Positions 43,302-51,800 of a DNA stretch of 64,000 nt are shown piece by piece (the first letter of the stretch is position 1; each line of letters begins with the position of its first letter). The stretch is taken from the NCBI RefSeq assembly GCF_905163445.1, contig NC_053183.1:3534001-3598000 (forward strand). Direction: 5' to 3'. This DNA comes from Pararge aegeria. Its lineage: Eukaryota > Arthropoda > Insecta > Lepidoptera > Nymphalidae. A program made the position numbers and the translations under genes. A model generated the notes under the pieces. The model saw only the letters and a list, made by a program, of their open reading frames with translations. It was not told the origin of the DNA and did no database searches.

Positions 43302-43614
43302 AGAAGCGATGATAGCGCATTGAGTAGCTCGACTTCACTTTCGGGGGGCCGAGTTCGAATTCCACTTTCGCCTCTTTACTTTTTAAAGTTATGTGCATTT
43401 TGCAAGCAATTAAAATATCACTTGTTTCAACGGTGAAAGAAAACATCGTGAGGTAACCTGCGTGCCTGAGAGTTTTCCATAATGTCCTCAAAGGTGTGTG
43501 GAGTCCACCAATCCGCACTGGGCCAGCGTCGTGGAATACGGCCTTAACCCCTTTGTAGGAGGAGACCTGTGTTCTGTAGAGGGCTCTGTGCCGGTAATTG
43601 ATGTGATTATGTGA
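43302..43614 (+). repeat. SINE-B, full length, forward
   Basis: Head GAAGCGATGATAGCGCATTG, box-B-like GAGTTCGAATTCCACTTTC, GGTGAAAGAAAACATCGTGA, GGGCCAGCGTCGTGGAATAC and the GATGTGATTATG end. It is a good reference copy. Confidence 0.9.
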
Positions 43615-43645
43615 CGAATATTTTTTAATGTATTTTTTTCACTGG

Positions 43646-43690
43646 ATATGTGAAGTTAATAAATGCTAAATATTTATTAACTTCACATAT
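43646..43690. repeat. Perfect 19-bp palindrome, 7-nt loop
   Basis: 43646-43664 is exactly complementary in reverse to 43672-43690 (arm ATATGTGAAGTTAATAAAT). It lies 30 bp after a SINE-B end. Confidence 0.9.
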
Positions 43691-44094
43691 GCAGTTAAAC
43701 TTGCTAATCACTAGACCAACGAAGTAGTTATACAGTCTATTTATGAATAGTCAGTCTATAGTCTATATGTTTAACGAGCGTACTCATAAGAGATAAAAAC
43801 CGATAGTAAGTTAAATTGAAATTTCCATCCAGTTCCTGTTATACCTACGGCATAAAAGTGAGTATTAAAACCTTTTTTCCCCACCATTAGCATATCGAAG
43901 ACGGTTTCCTAATTATTTAGCTCGGGGCGGAAATATGCTAACGATGCAGCCGAGGCGGTAGAGAAGAAATTAAAATGGAATTCTATTAAAAATTCCAGAG
44001 ACTTTTTTAATAGGTAGATAGTTACCTGCGATTTTCTACGAACTCTTTATCTGCGGTGTTGAGTTTTTCTTTTCTATAAAGGAAAAGTATCGCT

Positions 44095-44170
44095 TTAAAA
44101 AACAGAGCAAAACTTCGCAGGGCATGCTGAGATCACGTCCTACAAAATGCCGCTCTGTGTAGATCAATGC
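44095..44170 (-). repeat. Repeat D internal fragment, reverse
   Basis: AAAACTTCGCAGGGCATGCT and GCCGCTCTGTGTAGATCAAT match the centre of repeat D at 17835-18085. Confidence 0.6.
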
Positions 44171-44227
44171 GACTTGTGTCAACATCGCGAACGTCTTAAT
44201 CCTCATATGTAATTTTCCATGGCCTTC

Positions 44228-44543
44228 GACCTCCATGGCGCAGAGATTAGCACTGTGGTTTGAAGTTGGAGGTCGGGTTTGATTCCCGTTAAAGGAGATT
44301 TTGGAATTTATTATTTCTGAATTTTCTCTGTTCTGGTCTGGTGGGAGGCTTCGGCTGCGGCTAGTTACCACCGTACCGACAAAGACGTGCCGCTAAGCGA
44401 TATACAGATCTGGTATGATGTCGCGTAAAAACCGATTAAGGGTATGGCTACACTTATCTAGTTCGCTCGCTACCATCTTGGACTGCATGATCACTAGACA
44501 GGTGATATTGTAGTCGGGGGCTGGCTTGTACTAGATTAAAACA
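44228..44543 (+). repeat. SINE-C, full length, forward
   Basis: Head GACCTCCATGGCGCAGAGAT, box-B-like GGGTTTGATTCCCGTT, GGTGGGAGGCTTCGGCTGCG, AGACGTGCCGCTAAGCGAT and the terminal GGCTTGTACTAGATTAAAA. It is the most complete copy of this tRNA-like family here. Confidence 0.85.
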
Positions 44544-44825
44544 AACTAATCAGTCTGAATACTGTTTAACTGCAAAATAAACTATTAACTAATTTAACTG
44601 CATATTTAATAATAAATTTTGATTATTAAATATTAGAATTTAATAATCAAAAATATTCTTTTATAATCTAATATTGGATATTTCCACAATCTTTCCCTTG
44701 ACTTACAACTTTCTTCTTTTTCCGCACTTTAGTGGAAGTCAAACACCTTAACACAGATGGATAGATTAAGTACCCTATTCAAGCAAATGCTTCAACTAAA
44801 TAATCCAAATAAATTCAAGGTTACC

Positions 44826-45031
44826 TAGGGCATGTGTTTAGGCATGACAGATACAGGCTACTGCAACTGATAATGATGGGCAAAATTGCTGGAAAGAGAC
44901 GCATCGGTCGCAAGAGGAAGTCTTGGTTGCAGAACATTAGAGAGTGGACTGGGATCGCGAGTGCCGCCCAGCTGTTTAGCCTCGCGAGAGAAAAGGCGAA
45001 GTATCAAAAACTGACGGCCAACCTTCACTAG
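44826..45031 (+). mobile_element. LINE reverse-transcriptase C-terminal remnant
   Basis: Reads FRHDRYRLLQLIMMGKIAGK, RRIGRKRKSWLQNIREWTG and IASAAQLFSLAREKAKYQKL before TAG. This is the closing motif of a common lepidopteran endonuclease/reverse-transcriptase LINE. The frame is open over its whole length, but everything upstream is missing. Confidence 0.85.
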
Positions 45032-45410
45032 TTAGAGAGGCACCTAAAAAAGAAGAAATTTGTGTATCTCAATTATTTAAGGGTCATGTTACAAATTTGT
45101 AAAGAGTTGGCAAATTTTGACATCTTTTCCTGCTATATGACGTGTTTACGCCACATAATGGGTTGCTTCGCGGCATCGTACCGAAACGCTAAATCGCTTT
45201 GCGGTCTTGGCCGGATAAGACAATTTCCAAGAAGTTTAGAATTTAAATGCCTCACACGGGCTTCTTCTTCTGTGTGTGTATCAAATTTGTGGTTTAAATA
45301 TGATTTTAAGTGTGGTGACGGCAGCACTTCCCGCGCATGTCGTAGGCGATTCAGGGAATATAACGAAGGACAGGCAGCAGAATCCTCTATTTGCCTATTG
45401 GTGATTTATG

Positions 45411-45643
45411 AAATATAATTTGTAGTTGAGAAACCCTTTTTTATGCGGATAAGTGTTGTTACTCTCTCATTGATTTTATCCCTCTCTCCGGCATTGTGAA
45501 GCGTATATTGCACATGAATCAGTATTGAATTACCTGCCATTTTGCATATGCGGTGGCTAATTGGAAAGCTATCCAGCAACGTAGTACTCTATTAAATGAA
45601 TTTTCGGTTTCCTGAAGCTTTAATCATGTTTGGGGAACCTGTG
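45411..45643 (+). repeat. ~235-bp repeat, copy 1 of 3
   Basis: AAATATAATTTGTAGTTGAG, GGCATTGTGAAGCGTAT, GTATTGAATTACCTGCCATT and TTTGGGGAACCTGTG. Copies 2 and 3 follow at 46039 and 46275. A reverse SINE-B has separated copy 1 from the rest. Confidence 0.85.
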
Positions 45644-45708
45644 ACACAGGCAGTGCTGTATAGGTGCGTTTAACATAAAAAAATTGTAGTTTACACAGAA
45701 GTACGTAT

Positions 45709-46010
45709 CATCATCATCATATCAACCCATTACCGGGCAACTACAGGGCACAAGTCTCCTCCCACAGTGAGAAAGAGTTAAGTCCGACACACTGGACCAG
45801 TGCGGCTTGGTGGACTTCACACGCCTTTGGGAACATAATGGAGAACTCTCTCAGTTATGCAGGGTTTCCTTCACCGTTGAAGCAAGTGATATTTAAATAG
45901 CTTAAATCGCACAAAACTTTGAAAAGTTAGAGGTGCGTTCTGAAATTCGAAGTCTCCCCCTCCGAAAGTGAAGTCGAAGTCCAACTCAATGCGCTATCAC
46001 CGCTTCTCGG
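45709..46010 (-). repeat. SINE-B, full length, reverse
   Basis: Tail CATCATATCAACCCATTACC, GCGGCTTGGTGGACTTCACA, TTCACCGTTGAAGCAAGTGA and the head GCGCTATCACCGCTTC. It lies between copies 1 and 2 of the 235-bp repeat. Confidence 0.9.
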
Positions 46011-46038
46011 TCCGAGGTAAGTATAGTTATAGTAGTTT

Positions 46039-46261
46039 AAATATAATTTTTAGTTGAGAAAACCTTGTTAATGCGAATAAGTGTGGTTATTCTCCATTTG
46101 ATTACATCTCTCTCTCTCACTCCGGCGTTGTGAAGCGTACTTTACTCTACATGAGTAAAAATACTCAGTATTGAATTACCTGCCATTTTACAGATGCGGT
46201 GGCTAATTGGAAAGATATCTAGCAACTTAGTACCTCTATTAAATGAATTACCTGTATACTT
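46039..46261 (+). repeat. ~235-bp repeat, copy 2 of 3
   Basis: AAATATAATTTTTAGTTGAG, CCGGCGTTGTGAAGCGTACT and the same GTATTGAATTACCTGCCATT block as copy 1. Confidence 0.85.
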
Positions 46262-46274
46262 CAAAAAAAATGTT

Positions 46275-46523
46275 TGAATATAATTTGTAGTTTTAACCCC
46301 TTTTTTGCGAACAAGTGTAGCTATTCTCCAATTGATTTAATTTCGCTCCCCGGCGTTTATATTATCCATTTATCAATATTGAATTACCAATTTGCTAACG
46401 TATATGCACAAGGGAACTTGTGCATATACGTTAGCATATGGAAAGCTATCTGGCAACTTAGTACCTATATTAAATTAAATTCTTGCTTCCTGAAGCTCTA
46501 ATAATGTTTGGGGAACATGTGTG
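46275..46523 (+). repeat. ~235-bp repeat, copy 3 of 3, with internal hairpin
   Basis: Same order of blocks as copies 1 and 2, ending GTTTGGGGAACATGTG. In place of the CTGCCATTTTACAGATGCGG segment it carries a perfect 19-bp palindrome: 46394-46412 and 46417-46435 with a GGAA loop. Confidence 0.85.
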
Positions 46524-46556
46524 CGAAACTAATTGGCTGTTTTTTTTTAATTCTAC

Positions 46557-46884
46557 TACAAGTTTTGTTTATTGTTTATTGTTTATTAATTGCTTCATGT
46601 ACATATATAAGAGACATGACGCCCCGCCGGGGCATTGCAAAATTAATAATTAAGATATCATGTAATTGAGGTCTTAGCATCATATTTAAAAAGGTCGTCT
46701 ATGTCATAAAAATACTCTACGTCATGTTTCATCAGATTTTGCTTAAACACCGTTTCTTTCCTTTCTTTTGTAATATACTTTGGGATTTTGTTGTAAATCA
46801 TGGAAGACCTAAAATAAGGAAATCGGCCAGACATTTTCAATTTATATTGTGGTAGTATTAGTCTGTGCCGTAGCCCAGTAAGTA
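46557..46884 (-). mobile_element. LINE 3' fragment (C-terminal reverse transcriptase)
   Basis: The minus strand reads TGLRHRLILPQYKLKMSGRF, PYFRSSMIYNKIPKYITKE and RKETVFKQNLMKH, the closing pattern of CR1-like reverse transcriptases. A (TTGTTTA)n tail and GACGCCCCGCCGGGGCATTG lie on its 3' side, the latter a perfect small palindrome. The longer apparent frame at 46658-47107 is an accidental fusion with the neighbouring SINE-C. Confidence 0.8.
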
Positions 46885-47153
46885 AGCCCTTAACTGCAAT
46901 TTCACCTGGATGTAAGTGATAATGCAGTCTAAGATGATAGCGGGCTAACCTGTTAGGGAGTTTAGTAGTCGTACCCCTAATACGTTTATACGCGATATCG
47001 CACCGATACACTAAATCACTTAGCGGTATGTCTTTGTCGGTAAGGTGGTAAGTAGCCACGGCCAAAGCCTGAACCAGACCAGACCAGAGAAAATTCAGAA
47101 ATAACAAATTCCCAAATTGCGTCTGCCGGGAATCGAACCCGAGACCTCCTACT
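46885..47153 (-). repeat. SINE-C, near full length, reverse
   Basis: GCCCTTAACTGCAATTTCAC, GATAGCGGGCTAACCTGTTA, GGTAAGTAGCCACGGCCAAA and box-B-like GGGAATCGAACCCGAGACC. It directly abuts the LINE piece on its left and another LINE tail on its right. Confidence 0.85.
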
Positions 47154-47159
47154 TAAATA

Positions 47160-47290
47160 AAAATAAAAAATAATAAATAAATAAAAATAGTTTATTCCGG
47201 TATGAAACAAAGTGGCATCAATATATCGCTGAAGCGTTCTTTTAAGAGTAGCACTACCCCTGTGTCAGAAGACTCCGCTCTTCCATTACA
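47160..47290 (-). mobile_element. LINE 3' tail, reverse
   Basis: An (AAAT)n-like run then AGTTTATTCCGGTATGAAAC and AGAAGACTCCGCTCTTCC. It looks like the 3' end of a non-LTR element read backwards. A GT microsatellite follows at 47462-47486. Confidence 0.45.
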
Positions 47291-47461
47291 ATTAAAATAA
47301 ACTTAAAAATACATTAAAATGAAGGTAGGTAAACAAACAAAATAAGAGATACAATGATATACAAAAGGACAGACATGTTATAAAGAAATTTAAATGATAA
47401 TAAAAAAAATAAAATAACAACCTATAATATACAAAATAAGTATGCGTGTCTCTGTGTATGT

Positions 47462-47486
47462 TTGTGTGTGTGTGTGTGTGTGTGTA
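47462..47486. repeat. (GT)n microsatellite
   Basis: A run of about ten GT units with one A interruption. Confidence 0.9.
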
Positions 47487-47814
47487 TGTGTGTTAAATTC
47501 ACAGTGCTCACCGTTTCGCCAGGGAGGTCTAAAAATCAGTACAGCTCCATTACATTACTTATTCTCAACATATTTCTATGAGATAAGACGAGATAATACG
47601 TACCGTACGGCTCAATGTGATAGCCGAGAAGACGGATTTATTTTGTTGCACTCTGAGTGAACTCACAAATATAGCGATTTGGATTTTATCATATACACTA
47701 TAGTTATATATATTATTAAAATTTACATAACATGCTGCATTGTCGTATTAGGATAACTTTTTCCTGTAATGACAAAAATGTAAGATGGGAATAAATAAAT
47801 AAATAAATAAATAA

Positions 47815-47925
47815 TCAAAACCTTACCGGCCCATTACAGGGTCCGGGTCTCCTTTCACAATGAGAAGATTTTAGTCCACCACGCTGCCCAAGTGCGGATT
47901 GCTGGATTTCACATGTCTTTGGGTC
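47815..47925 (-). repeat. SINE-B 3' half, reverse
   Basis: CCTTACCGGCCCATTACAGG, CACAATGAGAAGATTTTAGT and GTGCGGATTGCTGGATTTC, preceded by an (AAAT)n stretch. Confidence 0.75.
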
Positions 47926-48059
47926 TATCCTTATTTCATTAGTTTGGAACAGATAACGGTTAGTAATTTTATTAAATTTTAAGGTGAAAATAACTTGTAA
48001 AATCAAGAAAGAATGTGTATGTTAGATTAACTTAAGTAAGTTTTTTTGTTTTTGTTTTT

Positions 48060-48318
48060 TTTTTTATAAATAAATATACTACGACAATACACACATCGCC
48101 ATCTAGCCCCAAAGTAAGATTAGCTGGCGTCATGGGTACTACGATGACTGATGAATATTTTTATGAATAATATACATAAATACTTATAACATACAGATAA
48201 ACAGTCAGACACTGAAAAACATTCATGTTCATCACACAAACATTTTCCAGTTGTGGGAATCGAACCCACGGCCTTCGACTCAGATAGCAGGGTCACTGCC
48301 CACTGCGCCAATAGGCAG
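48060..48318 (-). repeat. SINE-A, full length, reverse
   Basis: The (AAAT) tail, CACATCGCCATCTAGCCCCA, box-B-like GGGAATCGAACCCACGGCC and the head CTGCGCCAATAGGCAGT. It lies about 390 bp upstream of the small cysteine-rich gene. Confidence 0.9.
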
Positions 48319-48643
48319 TAAGCTGTACGCGAGCGATGTCAAGGCCAATCGCTTGTTTGTGTTTTTTATCTGTTTTTCTTGGAACCAGGGACATAGATAC
48401 TACAGTAGTTAAAATGGAAAGCAGATAATCATAGCTTTGATATTTAATTATCAAAACAATGAATGAATATTAAAAGAATAAAAAAATACGAGTAAAACGA
48501 TATTTCACAATTTTATCAAGCATGGTGCATCGAACTAGGTACGAACGTGTTTTATTTCACGTTCAGACAATCGAATAAAAAAAATTGTTTCGAAATAATA
48601 GCATTTCACAATATTTGAATGAAAACAATTATATCTGTATGCT

Positions 48644-48672
48644 CCTATATATATACAGGTAAATGGGTCATT
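48644..48672 (+). promoter_or_regulatory. TATA-like box and initiator-like motif of the cysteine-rich gene
   Basis: TATATATATA at 48646-48655 is followed about 24 bp later by TCATT at 48668-48672, similar to the arthropod TCAKT initiator. This would give a 5' leader of roughly 37 nt before the ATG at 48707. The spacing is slightly short, so it is a candidate only. Confidence 0.4.
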
Positions 48673-48706
48673 AGTTAATTGTCGAGTTTTTTGTAAACAA
48701 ATCGAA

Positions 48707-48754
48707 ATGCATAAACTTTTTCTTCTTGTTGTGGCACTTGTTGGTCTTTGCAAG
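48707..48754 (+). CDS. Exon 1 of a small secreted cysteine-rich protein (signal peptide)
   Basis: ATG opens MHKLFLLVVALVGLCK, a textbook signal-peptide core of basic N-terminus and hydrophobic stretch. A phase-0 GT donor (AAG/GTATTT) follows at 48755. Splicing to the acceptor at 50010 gives LCK-TLDAYWINRCEP, in frame. I chose this start because it is the only ATG that supplies a secretion signal to the cysteine-rich exon. Upstream lie a TATA-like box and, further out, a SINE-A. Cleavage is expected within about residues 15-20. Confidence 0.85.
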
Positions 48755-49002
48755 GTATTTACATATCCTTTATTTTTTCTAACTTGTTTTTTTACGTATT
48801 AAACCCTTTTTCATTGTGGGAGGAGACCCGAGCCTTGTAGTGGGCCAGTGATGGGTTAATATGATGATGAATAGTGTGAAAAAAAAAAAAGCAGTCATAA
48901 GAACTGCAGACAGGATTGAATCTCAAAACAACGGAATGTGAAAACTATGTTTCACACTCACTATTGTACTGTGCAGTGATTTTACAACTATTGATCAATT
49001 TC

Positions 49003-49292
49003 GACAGCCGGTTGGCGCAGTGGTCAGTGACCCTGCTTTCCGCGTCTAAGGCCGTAAGTTCGATTCCCACAACTGGAAAAATGTTTATGCGATGAACATG
49101 AATGTTTTTCAGTGTCTGGGTGTTTATCTGTATATTATAAGTATTTATGTGCATTATATTCATAAACATTTTTCATCAGATCATTCATCATCAGATTTGT
49201 TCATCAGATGTCTTAGTAGTAACAAAAGCTATGCTTACTTTGGGGCTAGATAGCGATGTGTGTATTATCGTAGTATATTTATTTATTTATTA
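49003..49292 (+). repeat. SINE-A, full length, forward, with internal CATCAGAT expansion
   Basis: Head GACAGCCGGTTGGCGCAG, box-B-like AGTTCGATTCCCACAACT and complete tail. A short local duplication (TCATCAGAT repeated around 49172-49210) is private to this copy. It sits inside the intron in the sense direction. Confidence 0.9.
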
Positions 49293-49320
49293 TAATTTAA
49301 TTTAAAAAAAAATCAAATAA

Positions 49321-49432
49321 TTCAAAATTCATTTATTTCAAGTAGGCCTACTTTATAAGTACTTTTGAAACGTCAAGTCAGTGTCCGTGACTCTACCACC
49401 GGTTCGGAAGGCAGATTCCACTTATACAGAAT
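49321..49432 (-). mobile_element. LINE 3' end, reverse
   Basis: TTCAAAATTCATTTATTTCA, AAGTAGGCCTACTTTATAAG and CGGTTCGGAAGGCAGATTCC. Same family as 22828-23222 but only the 3' untranslated end. Confidence 0.8.
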
Positions 49433-49638
49433 ATTGTCAGTTACTATAAAACTTGTAACTCGTTACTGATCGAGTCACGCTGGCTAGCTACATTTCCGCT
49501 CTGAACAGCCAGACTGACGCTTTGTGCAAAAAATGAGCCAGCTCTGTCACGAAATGAGTCACCAGTTTCCTTATTAAAATTTTAATTACTTAAATGAATT
49601 CGACTCAATCCCTTTGAAAGAGAGACAAGCTCGGTGCC

Positions 49639-49956
49639 ATATCACCATCATATCAAACCATTACCGGCCCACCACAGGGCTCGTTTCTCCTCCCACAATG
49701 AGAAGGGGTTTAAGTCCGTAGTCCACCACGCTGGCCCAGTGCGGATTGGTGGACTTCAAACACCTTTGTGAACATTATAGAGAACTCTCAGGTATGCAGG
49801 TTTCCTCGCGATGTTTTCCTTCACCGTTGAAGCAAGTGATATTTTAATTGCTTAAAACGCACATAACTTAGAAAAGTTAGAGGTGCGTTGTGGGATTCGA
49901 ACTCGCCCCCCCGAAAGTGATGTCAAAGTCCAACCCATTGGGCTATCACCGCATCG
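49639..49956 (-). repeat. SINE-B, full length, reverse
   Basis: CCATCATATCAAACCATTAC, CACGCTGGCCCAGTGCGGAT, TTCACCGTTGAAGCAAGTGA, box-B-like GGGATTCGAACTCG and the head GGGCTATCACCGC. It ends 54 bp upstream of exon 2, so the branchpoint and polypyrimidine tract must lie in or just after it. Confidence 0.9.
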
Positions 49957-50010
49957 GTGCGAGACATACTTACGCATTTTTTTTACTTTTTATTTTTATT
50001 TATTTTCCAG

Positions 50011-50349
50011 ACCTTAGACGCCTACTGGATCAACAGATGTGAACCAGTGGCCGTGTACATGCCTTGTGCAACCCCTTGTGCAACCCCATGTGCAACCCCT
50101 TGTGCAACCTCATGTGTTACCCCATGTGCATGCCCCAATACGTGCCAAACTACATACAGCATGCCAGTCACACCTTGCCAACCTGCCTGTAACATCTGCC
50201 CTATATCTGACTGCATGAAAACCTGCTCTACCATGAAGTCCTGCGAGAATGCGTGTATGGACCCGGAATGTCAGTGCCTGAAGGCCCTTTACAACTTTCC
50301 GGATGTCGAGTACCCGACGTGTGCGGTAGTCAAATCGTGTTGTTACTAA
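50011..50349 (+). CDS. Exon 2 of the cysteine-rich protein, 112 codons plus stop
   Basis: Begins after TTTTCCAG and reads TLDAYWINRCEPVAVYMP. Four CATP/CATS units follow, then CVTP and CACP, then a spaced-cysteine region (TPCQPACNICPISDCMKTC, STMKSCENACMDPECQC) and the C-terminus PTCAVVKSCCY. This exon has 21 cysteines in 112 residues. The six tetrapeptide units are coded by near-identical 12-bp repeats (50065-50136). With exon 1 the precursor has 128 residues. I do not recognise the family. It resembles insect cysteine-rich secreted or structural proteins (cuticle, eggshell or silk-associated), which is inference. It is not a metallothionein, since those lack a signal peptide. Confidence 0.85.
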   Translation, partial: TLDAYWINRCEPVAVYMPCATPCATPCATPCATSCVTPCACPNTCQTTYSMPVTPCQPACNICPISDCMKTCSTMKSCENACMDPECQCLKALYNFPDVEYPTCAVVKSCCY

Positions 50350-50390
50350 ACAAAAAACATACATGTTTTCTTTTTTCATGTAAGTAAGAA

Positions 50391-50396
50391 AATAAA
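50391..50396 (+). terminator. Poly(A) signal of the cysteine-rich gene
   Basis: AATAAA 42 bp after the TAA, the usual compact arrangement for a small insect gene. Confidence 0.7.
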
Positions 50397-51367
50397 AAGA
50401 ATTGCTTTAAAATCTACTTTATTTTATTTTTTTGAAGTGAATCTTCTTTAGAATCGTTGTGATTTCAAACCGGATGCAACGGAAAAACGACAGGTAAGAG
50501 ACACAAATACAAAAGTGTGTAGGTTTCAGCCGGCGAGAGAATGAGACAGAACACATGTGTTTAATGCATGTGTTTGCGCCTGCGTATTAGAAAGTTTTAG
50601 TATAAGTGTGTTGATTGTTGATGAATTTTTATTTGTGTCAATATTTTCATCTCCTTGATAAATTGTACTGCACTACGGAGTTATATTGTATTGCTTTGTG
50701 TTATAATAATTATTGAAGGGAAATTAGAATCGTTGTGATTTTAAACTTCTTGTAACGCAATGCTTCACGATCAAGAAAGAAACAAATTTATAGACGACAC
50801 ATGTATAGGAGGGAATGAGATAGAATACATTACACATATTTTTGTTTCGTATTTAAGTTACCAATGAAACCGAATAATATCTAGATAAAGAAACAAACAC
50901 ATAAATGTAGAGGGCGGATTGAGATGGAAAACATTATACATTTTTTTAACTATTCTAGTTACCATGGAAACTAAATAATAAACCTTACATTACATTTATC
51001 CTAATAGTTCGGATACTCCACTTCTACCTCAATCTCTTGATGGCTACTTTTCAGAAGTTACACTTCTGCCGTGTGTAAATAAATTGCACAGGATTTATTT
51101 AGTATAATGATTTTCATATTATTAATTAATTTGGTATGATTAAATGCGTTATCGATAATTACTCTTCTTGGATTACTTCAACTAAGTTCTGGCTCCAAAA
51201 GTAGTGCTGACCTTTTCCACTGCGTATAGTGTGAAAATATTGTACCAGTAGTTTTGTAAAAAGCGTGAGTAATTAAACTTTTGATATCTATAAGAACTTC
51301 ATATGTGAAGTCATCTGTTCTGGCTATGCGTTGTCTGCTCATATCGCAAACATGTGATAATAGTCGT
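50397..51367. other. No further gene seen
   Basis: Contains two related short blocks (AGAATCGTTGTGATTTCAAA near 50450 and AGAATCGTTGTGATTTTAAA near 50726), each followed by an A-rich segment and then AGACACA or AGACGACA and a GAATGAGA word. This is a diverged local duplication of about 275 bp offset. Confidence 0.5.
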
Positions 51368-51460
51368 TAAAGCCCACCAACCCGCATTGGAACAGCGTGG
51401 TGTGACTTTGCTCTTAAACCGTATTTCTTATGAAAGAAGAGGTCTGTAGGACGTTAATGG
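51368..51460 (+). repeat. Short SINE-like fragment (CCCACCAACCCGCATTGGAA)
   Basis: CCCACCAACCCGCATTGGAA, CAGCGTGGTGTGACTTTGCT and AAGAAGAGGTCTGTAGGACG. The same family is seen with a tRNA-like head at 59430-59665. The (AT)n run at 51499-51538 follows. Confidence 0.6.
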
Positions 51461-51492
51461 GCTGCACATTATTTATGAATAGACATACAAAA

Positions 51493-51540
<48 letters not shown>

Positions 51541-51548
51541 CATGTATA

Positions 51549-51584
51549 GTGGGTATCTGTACATATACATGTACAGATACCCAC
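51549..51584. repeat. Perfect 16-bp palindrome, 4-nt loop
   Basis: 51549-51564 (GTGGGTATCTGTACAT) is exactly complementary in reverse to 51569-51584. It lies just after a TA microsatellite and explains mirrored open frames on the two strands. Confidence 0.9.
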
Positions 51585-51599
51585 GAACCTGTTTTTTTT

Positions 51600-51800
51600 A
51601 TCCACATGCCTAATTATCTCATACGTAGCGATAAGGTGTGGAACTCGGCACCTACATTTCCTGCCTCGTGTAACTTACACCCGAGTACTTTCAAGGCAAA
51701 AGTGAATAGGCATTTTCTAGGCAAGTGCGCTCCAACCTAGATCTCATAATCATTGCATTCTGACAGGCATGATTGTAATAACTGTTAATAAAATCGTTGG
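51600..51800 (+). mobile_element. LINE reverse-transcriptase C-terminal remnant with 3' UTR
   Basis: Reads SDKVWNSAPTFPASCNLHPS, then TFKAKVNRHFLGKCAPT before TAG. This corresponds to the VWN.LP..P......FK..V..HL terminal motif of Jockey/CR1-like LINEs. AATAAAATCG follows the stop by about 60 bp. All upstream domains are missing. Confidence 0.75.

Larger units (their letters stand above)
48755..50010 (+). other. Intron of the cysteine-rich gene, filled with transposon fragments
   Basis: A 1256-bp GT...AG intron ending in a T-rich tract and TATTTTCCAG. It holds, in order, a SINE-B tail scrap (48806-48868), a full SINE-A, a LINE 3' end and a full reverse SINE-B whose head stops 54 bp before the acceptor. 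Almost the whole intron is repeat-derived. Confidence 0.8.

Noticed and set aside
45062..45418. 118-codon frame after the LINE remnant
   Set aside because: Overlaps a mirror frame and runs into the 235-bp repeat. No domain visible.
46658..47107. 149-codon frame as a single gene
   Set aside because: It is a chance fusion of a reversed SINE-C and a LINE reverse-transcriptase tail. The junction lies near 46885.
49957..50349. 130-codon frame taken as a complete protein
   Set aside because: Its first 18 codons are the SINE edge and the intron's polypyrimidine tract. The real exon begins at 50011 after TTTTCCAG.
50022..50379. Minus-strand frames opposite the cysteine-rich exon
   Set aside because: Shadow frames caused by the 12-bp repeats on the plus strand.
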